From JAZDEU01 sp043808545 (GTDB lineage Bacteria; Patescibacteriota; Patescibacteriia; JAZDEU01): DNA of 20,997 nucleotides. Both the position numbers and the translations under genes were made by a program. The notes under the pieces are model-generated. The model was not told the origin of the DNA. It was given only the letters and a program-made list of their open reading frames with translations, and did no database searches. Positions 7,454-13,967 of this stretch are shown in pieces (position 1 is the stretch's first letter; each line of letters starts with the position of its first letter). The DNA lies in contig JAZDEU010000024.1 of NCBI GenBank assembly GCA_043808545.1, positions 1 to 20,997 of the forward strand, read 5' to 3'.

Positions 7454-8569
7454 ATGCCAAAAACAGCAGTTATAATTTTAAATTGGAATGGAAAAAAATA
7501 TTTGCCAGATTGTTTGTCCAGCTTGGAAAAGCAGGATTATCCTAAAAATGACAGGGAATTTATTTTAGTTGATAACGCGTCAACTGATGATTCAGTGACA
7601 TACGCGGAAGAAAATTTTCCAGAAATTACGATTATTAAGAATGATAAAAATTATGGATTTGATAAAGGAAATAATATAGGCATGAAATACGCGCTGGATA
7701 AAGGCTGTGAGTATATTGTTTTATTGAATCAGGATACATCAGTGGAGCCTGATTGGTTATCTGAACTTGTTAAAGTAGCCGAGAGCGATAAAAAAATCGG
7801 CGCGGCGCAGTCGCTTATGCTATACGCTAATCAACGCGAATGTGAAAGCGAATCAGCGCGAAATTTAAAGGTGAACAGCTGGGGGAATAAGCTACATTTT
7901 TTGGGATTTGGTTTTTGTGGAGGGAATAATCAGAAATTAGAAATTAGAAATTGGAAATTAGATCCCTCGGCTCCGCTGTGCTTCGTTCGGGATGACAATT
8001 CTATAACATACGCGAGCGGCGCGAGCGTGCTTTTGAGGGCAACCGTTTTAAGAGAAATCGGCGGAGGCTTTGATGAAGAATATTTTTTATACCATGAAGA
8101 TACTGATTTGAGTTTTAGAATTAAAATGGCAGGTTATAGGGTGGCGTTCGCTCCAAAGTCGGTGATGTATCACAAATATGAATTTTCAAGAAGCATAAAA
8201 AAATTTTATTATATGGAGCGCAATCGGTATAGAATTTTATTAACTTATTATAAATGGCCGACTCTGGTTTTTATTTTTCCAGCATTTATAGCTATGGAAT
8301 TAGGAATGTGGCTGTTTGCGCTAAAAGGCGGGTGGTGGAAAGAAAAACTGCGAGCGTATGTATACATATTGAATCCAAAAAATTTAGCTGACATTTTTAA
8401 AAAACGAAGTTATATACAAAGAACACGCAAGATTGACGACCGAGAATTTACGAAAAGTTTTGTCGGAGAAATTATGTATCAGGACATTGATAATCCTCTA
8501 TTGCGATATATCGCAAATCCTGTTTTTAAAATTTATTGGAAAGTCGCGCGAGCGATTATGGTTTGGTAA
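7454..8569 (+). CDS. Family 2 glycosyltransferase with membrane segment
   Basis: This 371-aa protein is a GT2 (GT-A fold) glycosyltransferase of the rhamnosyltransferase/WbbL-like group, likely acting on surface polysaccharide at the inner membrane face. The N-terminus has AVIILNWNGKKYLPDCL. A nucleotide-binding Asp40 lies in ILVDNASTDDS, the metal motif NQD is at 92-94, and the acceptor-side HEDTDLSFRIKMAGY is at about 214-228. A hydrophobic segment at about 268-291 may be a membrane helix or re-entrant anchor. Residues 160-182 (KLEIRNWKLDPSAPLCFVRD and following) are encoded by two adjacent repeats and interrupt the usual link between the nucleotide-binding half and the SGASVLLR block. The core motifs remain, so activity is plausible. 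The donor sugar is not readable from the sequence. The ATG at 7454 lacks a Shine-Dalgarno. Confidence 0.88.
   Translation: MPKTAVIILNWNGKKYLPDCLSSLEKQDYPKNDREFILVDNASTDDSVTYAEENFPEITIIKNDKNYGFDKGNNIGMKYALDKGCEYIVLLNQDTSVEPDWLSELVKVAESDKKIGAAQSLMLYANQRECESESARNLKVNSWGNKLHFLGFGFCGGNNQKLEIRNWKLDPSAPLCFVRDDNSITYASGASVLLRATVLREIGGGFDEEYFLYHEDTDLSFRIKMAGYRVAFAPKSVMYHKYEFSRSIKKFYYMERNRYRILLTYYKWPTLVFIFPAFIAMELGMWLFALKGGWWKEKLRAYVYILNPKNLADIFKKRSYIQRTRKIDDREFTKSFVGEIMYQDIDNPLLRYIANPVFKIYWKVARAIMVW
7932..7959 (+). repeat. 28-nt (AGAAATT)3-GGAAATT repeat in the GT2 gene
   Basis: This is identical over all 28 bases, and in reading phase (KLEIRNWK), to the copy in murC at 977-1004. The second repeat begins 2 nt downstream. 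Confidence 0.9.
7962..7996. repeat. ATCCC...GGGAT hairpin repeat in the GT2 gene
   Basis: ATCCC at 7962-7966 pairs with GGGAT at 7989-7993 around a G+C-richer interior, followed by GAC. It encodes PSAPLCFVRDD and abuts the 28-nt repeat, making a composite insertion of about 65 nt. Confidence 0.65.
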
Positions 8570-8597
8570 TTGACATAAAATTTTGGCGCGATATTAT
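8570..8597 (+). promoter_or_regulatory. Promoter of the DUF2283/toxin-antitoxin operon
   Basis: A perfect TTGACA at 8570-8575 is followed after 16 nt by TATTAT at 8592-8597, five of six matches to the -10 consensus. It starts immediately after the stop codon of the glycosyltransferase gene. The predicted transcript would start near 8604, about 11 nt before the ATG at 8615. Confidence 0.75.
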
Positions 8598-8614
8598 AAA
8601 GTTAGCAAAACAAT

Positions 8615-8854
8615 ATGAAAACTAAAAATAAAGTAAAATTTTCTTATGAACCTGAGGTCGATGTTTTGATGTGGGAAATTTCAGATAAATCCATTGATTA
8701 CGCTAAAGAAGTTGGAAATGTTGTTGTCCATTTTACGAAAAACAATGCGCCTGTTTTAATAGAGTTTTTAGAAGCAAGCAGATTTTTAGAAAAAGCGAAA
8801 AATTTGGTAGCAAAAAATAAAATTTCATTCCATCAACAGGTTTTAGCGGAATAG
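8615..8854 (+). CDS. DUF2283 family small protein
   Basis: This 79-aa protein has the DUF2283 pattern: FSYEPEVDVLMWEIS near the N-terminus, a central YAKEVGNVVVHF strand pair and IEFLEASRFLEKAK near residues 50-63. The family is short, cytoplasmic and of unproven biochemical function. Members are often encoded beside toxin-antitoxin genes. Here it is first behind a strong promoter, and an antitoxin/PIN toxin pair starts 65 nt downstream, so it may belong to that module. The usual DUF4258-type partner is not seen. Confidence 0.75.
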   Translation: MKTKNKVKFSYEPEVDVLMWEISDKSIDYAKEVGNVVVHFTKNNAPVLIEFLEASRFLEKAKNLVAKNKISFHQQVLAE

Positions 8855-8919
8855 ACGGGCGCAAAAAAATATATATGTTAAATTATAAAATAAAACAAAA
8901 TAAAAGAATAAATTATAAA

Positions 8920-9108
8920 ATGGTTAATAAGATTGATCTTTATGATTTGCCTGAAAGCGAAATTAAATTTATACGCGGTCTTATAGAAATCTTAAGAAAT
9001 AAGCAAGAAAAGAAAAGACAAGATAAAAAAAGAAAAACGAATTTTTCTGCGTGGAATTTAAGAGTTAAAGGAAAATTAACCAGAGAAGAAATTTATGATT
9101 ATCTCTAA
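8920..9108 (+). CDS. Putative antitoxin partner of the PIN toxin
   Basis: This 62-aa protein starts at the ATG at 8920 (MVNKIDLYDLPESEIKFI). An in-frame ATG at 8875 would add 15 Lys/Asn-rich residues that look like A+T-rich leader. The protein has a hydrophobic-helical first half, a very basic middle (KKRQDKKRK) and the C-terminal block GKLTREEIYDYL, which resembles the toxin-binding tails of small antitoxins paired with PIN proteins. No AbrB, MetJ/Arc or Phd fold can be named with certainty. Its last 14 nt overlap the start of the toxin gene, the usual arrangement for translationally coupled toxin-antitoxin pairs. Confidence 0.7.
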   Translation: MVNKIDLYDLPESEIKFIRGLIEILRNKQEKKRQDKKRKTNFSAWNLRVKGKLTREEIYDYL

Positions 9109-9541
9109 TTCCCTCGTTTTGTTAGATGCGAATATTTTAGTGTATGCGGCCGATAAAAGCTCGCCTTTCTATAAGAGGTCGGTAATGATTAGGGAGAAAG
9201 GCATGAAAGGAGAGATTTCTATCTGCGTTTGTCCGCAAGTTTTGACGGAGTTTTTTGCTATAATCACTGATCCGAGGCGAGTTGCAAATCCAAGAACTCA
9301 AAAAGAGGCGTTAGAAGAGATAGAAGAGTATTTATTAGAGGATAAAGTTTTTAAAATTTACCAGCTCCCCAATATTATAGAAATAATGTTAAAATTATTA
9401 AAGCAACACAGAATAAAAAGGCAGAAAATTTTTGATCTGCAATTAGTTGCGACTATGCTAGCTAATGATGTAAAGCAAATTTATACTTATAATAAAAAAG
9501 ATTTTGAAAAATTTCAAGAAATAAAAGTATTGATTCCATAA
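9095..9541 (+). CDS. PIN-domain ribonuclease toxin (VapC-like)
   Basis: This 148-aa protein has the full set of PIN acidic residues: Asp11 in LLDANILVY, Glu52 in VLTEFF, Asp114 in IFDLQLVATM and Asp136 in TYNKKDF, with Asn133 nearby. This matches VapC-type Mg-dependent endoribonucleases that cut tRNA or rRNA, but the target cannot be read from sequence. The start overlaps the antitoxin gene by 14 nt, so the two are likely co-translated. It lies downstream of the DUF2283 gene and the TTGACA/TATTAT promoter. All catalytic positions are present, so it is probably active. Confidence 0.85.
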   Translation: MIISNSLVLLDANILVYAADKSSPFYKRSVMIREKGMKGEISICVCPQVLTEFFAIITDPRRVANPRTQKEALEEIEEYLLEDKVFKIYQLPNIIEIMLKLLKQHRIKRQKIFDLQLVATMLANDVKQIYTYNKKDFEKFQEIKVLIP

Positions 9542-9552
9542 TAATGCGAAGG

Positions 9553-9605
9553 AATAAAAAAACGCCAGCATTTTTCCAATTTTTGATTTTGGAAAGACGC
9601 TGGCG
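9553..9605 (-). terminator. Intrinsic terminator for the minus-strand membrane gene
   Basis: CGCCAGC (9563-9569) pairs with GCTGGCG (9599-9605), and the inner TTTTCCAA and TTGGAAA also pair. On the minus strand the hairpin is followed directly by a run of seven T (complement of 9556-9562). On the plus strand no T-run follows, so it mainly serves the gene at 9627-9905, though the hairpin could also end transcripts from the toxin gene. Confidence 0.75.
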
Positions 9606-9626
9606 ATATTGCAAGGAAATAAGATT

Positions 9627-9905
9627 TTAAATGTGGTTTAAATAATTCTTATCCTCCCAATGTTCTTTAAACCAGTCATGCGAGCCACGCCACAAGGTTC
9701 CAAGTGCCATTGTAATTATACAACCCAAAAACATACATAGTCTACATAACCATTTAATGTGCAAATTAAACAAGTTAAGGTTGTTTTGACTTAGTACTTC
9801 AGGAACAAATATTCGTTCTAAAAAAACCACAACTCCTATCCAAATCAACCAAATCAATGTCAATGAAATTATTGCAATAGAAGAAATAAATAAAAATTTT
9901 TTCAT
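9627..9905 (-). CDS. Small two-helix membrane protein, unknown function
   Basis: This 92-aa protein matches no family I recognise. A hydrophobic segment lies at about 4-32, and a second at about 52-70 contains three cysteines (KWLCRLCMFLGCI). The tail is hydrophilic and rich in Trp/His/Asp. The N-terminal Lys pair and helix could be read as an uncleaved signal anchor. Its reality is supported by a strong Shine-Dalgarno at ideal spacing and a well-formed terminator just after the stop. Both signals differ from the neighbouring genes, which suggests different ancestry or a need for efficient translation. It is divergent from the degraded region upstream. Confidence 0.75.
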   Translation of the reverse strand: MKKFLFISSIAIISLTLIWLIWIGVVVFLERIFVPEVLSQNNLNLFNLHIKWLCRLCMFLGCIITMALGTLWRGSHDWFKEHWEDKNYLNHI

Positions 9906-9911
9906 GATGCA

Positions 9912-9924
9912 TCTCCTTCTCCTT
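9912..9924 (-). promoter_or_regulatory. Strong Shine-Dalgarno of the small membrane gene
   Basis: On the minus strand AAGGAGA (9918-9912) lies 6 nt before the ATG at 9905-9903, with a further AGGAG just upstream. It is the only canonical Shine-Dalgarno I find in the window, and it fixes this start. Confidence 0.8.
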
Positions 9925-10115
9925 TTTAGGGTTAATGTTTTACTACTATGAAAGGACGAAACTGATTGCGTTTATTCAATAACCAAAGTTAGAAGATTGG
10001 TTATTTTGGTATTGGTGTTTGTTTGGTGTTTGTATCTTGGTTATTGGTTATTAACACACATCCAATTTTATCCTTTCATAAAATTTGTCAAAGAACGGAT
10101 TTTTGGATTTTACTC

Positions 10116-10591
10116 TTATTTTATTTCCACCCTTCCTCCCTTCCCAACCTCAACCGCGATCTGATCCCCTGTCTTAATCTTACCCTCAATAATCCGCAAT
10201 GCCAATTCGTCTAAAATTAAATTCTGAATTGCGTGTTTTAGCGGTCTCGCGCCGTAAACTGGATTAAACCCTTCTTTAATAAGCAGTTCATTTACTCTCG
10301 GATCAATTTTCAGATGAATATTTTTTTTCGCCAGCCGTTTTTTTTATAATATGAACTTATTGCGACTTTTAAAATATTGGCTAAAATAGCGTATCCGATA
10401 TTTAGCAGTTTGGCTAATTACAGCCAATATTAAATCAAGTCGCAATGACTTCTATCTAACTGCAAATCAACAATTTTGTCAAGATGTTCTTTTTTTAGCG
10501 CGTGAAAAACGATTATTTCATCAATTCGGTTTAAAAATTCAGGCCTGAAATTTTCCTTTAATGCCCGCAAAGCTTTAAATTTAAAATGCGC
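10116..10591 (-). pseudogene. clpB: Degraded 3' end of clpB, split by an inserted element
   Basis: Two minus-strand pieces match the C-terminus of the disaggregase ClpB. The upstream piece (10591-10451, 47 codons) reads ALKENFRPEFLNRIDEIIVF, then HALKKEHLDKIVDLQLDR. The downstream piece (10340-10116, 74 codons plus stop) reads KRLAKKNIHLKI and contains GFNPVYGARPLKHAIQ, the D2 small-domain signature. In intact ClpB these parts are contiguous apart from about two residues. Here a 110-nt hairpin element separates them, the frames differ, and reading through meets a stop soon after the junction. The roughly 700 upstream codons, including both ATPase Walker motifs, are absent and replaced by low-complexity repeats. 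This is therefore a relic. Confidence 0.88.
10341..10450. mobile_element. MITE-like hairpin element inserted in clpB
   Basis: The element lies exactly between the two clpB pieces. Its near-terminal inverted repeats, at 10359-10382 and 10422-10446, both read ATTGCGACTT...TATTGGCT with only a few differences. An inner hairpin pairs GCTAAAATA (10380-10388) with TATTTAGC (10399-10406). No coding sequence fits inside. Size and structure are those of a non-autonomous miniature element or a mobile structured repeat. No clear target duplication is seen, and about two clpB codons are missing at the junction. Confidence 0.7.
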
Positions 10592-10605
10592 AGTTTATTA
10601 TTATT

Positions 10606-10660
10606 TTTAAGGTTTTGATTTGTGTTTTTGAGATTTGATTTTTTACTTTTGATTTGATGA
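10606..10660. repeat. Solo arm of the TTTTGA/CAAAA repeat family
   Basis: A TTTTGATTTGTGTTTTTGAG-like tract matches, in reverse complement, the left arms of the elements at 2793-3010 and 7258-7446. It replaces the upstream part of clpB. The rest of 10592-10728 shows no gene. Confidence 0.55.
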
Positions 10661-10728
10661 GTATAGCTTATACCCTTTATTTATAGCAAATAACCGAGTG
10701 TTTGTCAAGGGGGAAGTGTTTTGAACGC

Positions 10729-10757
10729 TTGACTTTTATAAAAAAATATGCCATACT
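10729..10757 (+). promoter_or_regulatory. Predicted promoter of the regulator/enzyme operon
   Basis: TTGACT at 10729-10734 is followed after 17 nt by CATACT at 10752-10757, preceded by TGC as an extended -10. It would give a leader of about 105 nt before the ATG at 10870. Confidence 0.55.
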
Positions 10758-10770
10758 AAAATCAACAAAA

Positions 10771-10864
10771 CAAAAAAGCAAGAAAACAATAAAACTACAC
10801 TGCTGAAATTTTGTTTTTTTGCTTTTTTGAAGAAAGTGTTTGCTTGTCTTTAACACTCGTTTTT
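10771..10864 (+). promoter_or_regulatory. Structured leader with attenuator-like hairpin
   Basis: A 17-bp stem with one mismatch can form between 10771-10787 and 10813-10829. A second small hairpin (AGTGTT at 10835-10840 with AACACT at 10852-10857) is followed by a run of five T (10860-10864), just before the start codon. The pair could act as a leader attenuator, but the first stem also belongs to the general low-complexity repeat type of this genome. Confidence 0.4.
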
Positions 10865-10869
10865 GATTT

Positions 10870-12051
10870 ATGAATAACGAAGAATTAAATACAAATTTAA
10901 AAAATCGCAGCAGAGACGGGGCATGCCCCGTCTCTGCGATGTCCAAAAATTTTGATCCATTAGAAGTTGTTAATTTGCTTTTAAAAAATTTATTGAAAAG
11001 AGAGCAGGAAGTTTTAAAAAGACGTTTCGCTCTTCATGGAAAGAATAGGGATACTTTAGAGAAGATCGGTAATGACTACGATATAACTAGAGAAAGAGTC
11101 CGTCAAATAGAAGCAAGCGGAATTAAAAAGATAAGAGCAATGATAAAGTCAGGGGGCGAAAAACTTAATCTGCCCATGCTTGAGGAAGCAATGATAAATT
11201 CTTTGTCCGCAAGCGGAGGAGTCAGGAGGGAAGATATTTTTTTAGAAGAAATTTTAGCTTTACTCAAGAAAATAAACAATGAACTCCATCAAAAAAATTT
11301 ATTATTTTTGATAACATATTTAATGGAGGAGAATGATAAATTATTAAAGGAAGCAGGAGATAATAATCTTGAGCCTTTTTGGCATTTGAATTCAGTGGAG
11401 ATTAGCGAAATTAAAAAGTCTATTGAAAAAATTGTTGACATATTTTTGCGCCATGGCGCGCCTTTAGGAATGGAAGAACTTATCAGCAAAATAAAAAAAG
11501 AACATAATGACGAAAGCGAGCTTTCTTTACAAAAGCATTTAAGAGAAGAGACGGAAAAAGAAAAAATTGATAAAATTATAACTTCCCATCTTGATATTAG
11601 CAAAGTCCTGAAGCAAAATATTTTAAATCAATGGGGATCAATAAATTGGAACACGGTCGTTCCGAAAAGAATGAATGATAAAATTTTTTTGGTTTTAAAG
11701 AGGGAGAAAAAGCCTTTGCATTTTTCCGAAATAGCTCAAAGAATAAATGAGATGAATTTTGATAAGAAATCAGCATACCCTGCCACTGTGCATAACGAAC
11801 TTATTTTAGATGATAAATATATTTTAGTCGGAAGAGGCGTTTACGCTTTGCGCGAATGGGGGTATAAAGACGGGACTGTTTCGGATGTTATCGCGGCTAT
11901 TTTGCGGGAAAACGGAGAGCCGGTAGAAAAGCAGAAAATCATAGATGAAGTTTTATCTCAACGGATGGTTAGGCCGACTACGGTTGCGCTAGTTTTAAAT
12001 GACAAAAATCGTTTTAAAGATATGGGGGATGAGAGATATAGTTTGGTGTAA
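10870..12051 (+). CDS. Sigma-70 region 4 / HARE-HTH fusion regulator
   Basis: This 393-aa protein is a likely RNA polymerase-associated regulator. Residues about 37-92 resemble sigma-70 region 4 (LLKREQEVLKRRFAL, then TLEKIGNDYDITRERVRQIE), which binds -35 DNA and the RNAP flap. Regions 2 and 3 are missing, so it is not a complete sigma factor. The C-terminal part has a HARE-HTH winged helix (about 268-332, ending GRGVYALREWGY) of the RpoE delta-subunit type, and a second similar module at 333-393. The middle is helical. A 26-nt palindrome encodes residues 14-22, and an in-frame ATG at 10939 (MSKNFDPLEVV) matches the usual family start, so translation from 10939 is a real alternative. It leads the enzyme operon, with 7 nt to the next gene. 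Confidence 0.85.
   Translation: MNNEELNTNLKNRSRDGACPVSAMSKNFDPLEVVNLLLKNLLKREQEVLKRRFALHGKNRDTLEKIGNDYDITRERVRQIEASGIKKIRAMIKSGGEKLNLPMLEEAMINSLSASGGVRREDIFLEEILALLKKINNELHQKNLLFLITYLMEENDKLLKEAGDNNLEPFWHLNSVEISEIKKSIEKIVDIFLRHGAPLGMEELISKIKKEHNDESELSLQKHLREETEKEKIDKIITSHLDISKVLKQNILNQWGSINWNTVVPKRMNDKIFLVLKREKKPLHFSEIAQRINEMNFDKKSAYPATVHNELILDDKYILVGRGVYALREWGYKDGTVSDVIAAILRENGEPVEKQKIIDEVLSQRMVRPTTVALVLNDKNRFKDMGDERYSLV
10911..10936. repeat. Perfect 26-nt palindrome near the regulator's 5' end
   Basis: CAGAGACGGGGCA and its exact complement form a loopless 26-nt palindrome, with one or two further pairs outside. It is read as SRDGACPVS if translation starts at 10870, or lies just before the ATG at 10939 if the shorter start is used. 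In the latter case the hairpin would occlude initiation. Confidence 0.9.
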
Positions 12052-12058
12052 AAAATAT

Positions 12059-13066
12059 ATGAATGAACATTATAAATTCTCTGAAACAAGGGAGCCTATA
12101 GAAAGTTTAAAATTTAGCAAAAACGAAATAGAAACGATCAATAATCTTGGTTTAACGCCCGAAGACTTACAGAAACTTACTAATGAACCACCCTTTGCCG
12201 AGGGAAGCTACGCTTTAATTTTTGAATTATCAAATAGTGATAAAAATGTTTTGGCAAAAGTTTGGAAAAATCCTGAAAATGACAGGGATAGAGCAAGTCA
12301 CGAAAATGTCGCCTTGCGTTTATTGCGTTTGAGAAATTCCGCAGAAGCACCTCGTTCAAAAGGATTTTTAAAATCAGCTACTATTCTTTTTGAGGAAAAA
12401 ATTGAAGGAAATCAAATAGAAAATTTTAATAAAACGACCATTGAACAATTAGCGAAAACTCTGGCAAAAATTCATTCTGTAGAACTTAATGCATATGGTA
12501 AGCCCCTGACAAAAAGGACAAAAGGAACTAAAATAGATTATTTAAGTGATTTGGTTGATAAATTACGCATAGAACTGCCTTTATTGCCAAACAATTCAGA
12601 AATAATATTATCAATTGAACAAGCTATCGATAAAATAGAAAAAGAAGCTGAAAAAAATTCTGAGGCTTTTCAGGATAATAAATTTACTCTTATACATTTT
12701 GATTTAAATAATAATAATATTTTGCGATCAAAAGATGATAAGATTGTTATCATTGACTGGGAACAAGCTTCTGCTGGGGATAACGCGATGGATATTGCTA
12801 AGTTATTTTTAAAATTAAATTTTAATGGAGAGCAAAAGAAAGAATTTCTTGTTGAATATGAAAAAAATCTTTCTAAAAAAGATGCATATTTTCAAGATCG
12901 GTTAGAAGTTTTTGAGCCATTGGTGCTGATTAATTCAATTTTATGGAGATTGAGAGTATTGAAAGACACGCCAAAAGAAATGTCATCTGTAAATGAAGAA
13001 CAATTCTATACTCGTGTTAAAAATAATTTAAACAAAGAACTCGAAAGAATTAAAAACTATTTATAA
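12059..13066 (+). CDS. APH/choline kinase-like phosphotransferase
   Basis: This 335-aa protein belongs to the aminoglycoside phosphotransferase/choline kinase superfamily (protein-kinase-like fold). The N-lobe has FAEGSYALIFEL (P-loop-like) and a Lys in NVLAKVWKN. The Brenner motif LIHFDLNNNNIL carries the catalytic Asp, and VIIDWEQASAGDNAMDIAKL supplies the metal-binding Asp. It probably phosphorylates a small hydroxylated substrate such as a sugar, amino alcohol or antibiotic, but sequence alone cannot choose between these. The ATG at 12059 lies 7 nt after the regulator stop. An upstream in-frame start at 11999 would overlap the regulator by 53 nt and add no conserved residues. It is followed by the PHP gene after 15 nt. 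Confidence 0.85.
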   Translation: MNEHYKFSETREPIESLKFSKNEIETINNLGLTPEDLQKLTNEPPFAEGSYALIFELSNSDKNVLAKVWKNPENDRDRASHENVALRLLRLRNSAEAPRSKGFLKSATILFEEKIEGNQIENFNKTTIEQLAKTLAKIHSVELNAYGKPLTKRTKGTKIDYLSDLVDKLRIELPLLPNNSEIILSIEQAIDKIEKEAEKNSEAFQDNKFTLIHFDLNNNNILRSKDDKIVIIDWEQASAGDNAMDIAKLFLKLNFNGEQKKEFLVEYEKNLSKKDAYFQDRLEVFEPLVLINSILWRLRVLKDTPKEMSSVNEEQFYTRVKNNLNKELERIKNYL

Positions 13067-13081
13067 CAAAAATTTAAATTT

Positions 13082-13963
13082 ATGTCTGGATTTGATCTGC
13101 ACTTACACTCCCCCTATTCAGATGGTAAATTGCCAATATCAGAAATAGCTTTAATTGTTAAAGAAAAAAAACTGAAATACTGCGCTTTAGCTGATCATGA
13201 CAGCGTGGCAGGAATTCAAGAATTAATAGGTTCCCTTGCCGATTGTGAAATTAAAGTTATTCCAGCTACCGAGCTTACTGCGAAATACAACGATAACGAA
13301 GTACATATTTTGGCGTATGATTTTAACATAGGCTTGGTCTCAAAAATAATAAAAGAACGTAATGAAATTGTTCGTTCTAAAAAAATAGAAGAAATGAAAA
13401 TTACAATTAATCTTTCCCGCGACGCGGGACTTGAAATATCTGACGATCTGCGTCCTTGCGAAAAACAACCAGTTAGTTTGACTGTTGCGCTTGATATTTG
13501 CGCTAATAGCGCTAACCAAAAATTATTTTTAAAGAAATACGGAAAACAATTTACCCCTGAAGATGTTTATTATGAATATCAGGCACATGGTAAATTTTGC
13601 ACGGTAGAAAAAAGCGGTGTTACGGTCAAATGGTTGATACAAAAATTAAAAGGGATTGCGCAAGATATTATTATCGCCCATCCATTCGTGTCCGTAAGTG
13701 TTGTTACTAAGCCGCTTAATGAATCTGCGATCAATAATTTGCTTAAAATCGGGTTGACAGGCATTGAAGTCTACCATAATAACACAACCACTGAACAAAT
13801 AAATTTATTAAAAAGAATAGTTAAGGAACATTCCGTTCATTACACGGGAGGTTCTGATTTCCATGGGAATAAAACAGATACGCCGATAGGTCAGTATGGT
13901 CCCGATAGTTTCATCCCAAGTTTTTTTCTTACAAATTATAAATCAAATTTAATAAATCAATAA
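13082..13963 (+). CDS. PHP-domain phosphoesterase
   Basis: This 293-aa protein is a stand-alone PHP metal-dependent phosphoesterase, related to histidinol phosphatases and 3',5'-nucleotide phosphatases of the YciV/RNase AM type. The metal ligands are visible in order: His7 and His9 in FDLHLHSPYSDG, Asp14, DHD at 38-40, Glu64 in ATEL, His75 in EVHILAYD, His in IIAHPF near 199, and GGSDFHG near 258-264 close to the C-terminus. The site is complete, so it is likely active. No polymerase domain is attached. The substrate may be a phosphorylated intermediate made by the neighbouring kinase, but this is inference. The next gene begins 4 nt after the stop. Confidence 0.88.
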   Translation: MSGFDLHLHSPYSDGKLPISEIALIVKEKKLKYCALADHDSVAGIQELIGSLADCEIKVIPATELTAKYNDNEVHILAYDFNIGLVSKIIKERNEIVRSKKIEEMKITINLSRDAGLEISDDLRPCEKQPVSLTVALDICANSANQKLFLKKYGKQFTPEDVYYEYQAHGKFCTVEKSGVTVKWLIQKLKGIAQDIIIAHPFVSVSVVTKPLNESAINNLLKIGLTGIEVYHNNTTTEQINLLKRIVKEHSVHYTGGSDFHGNKTDTPIGQYGPDSFIPSFFLTNYKSNLINQ

Positions 13964-13967
13964 AAAT

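Noticed and set aside
10023..10214. 63-aa plus-strand open frame
   Set aside because: It lies antisense to the recognisable ClpB C-terminus and has no family features, so it is a chance frame.
11999..12058. Upstream start of the APH-like kinase
   Set aside because: It overlaps the regulator gene by 53 nt and adds no conserved residues. The ATG at 12059 leaves a 7-nt gap typical of the operon.
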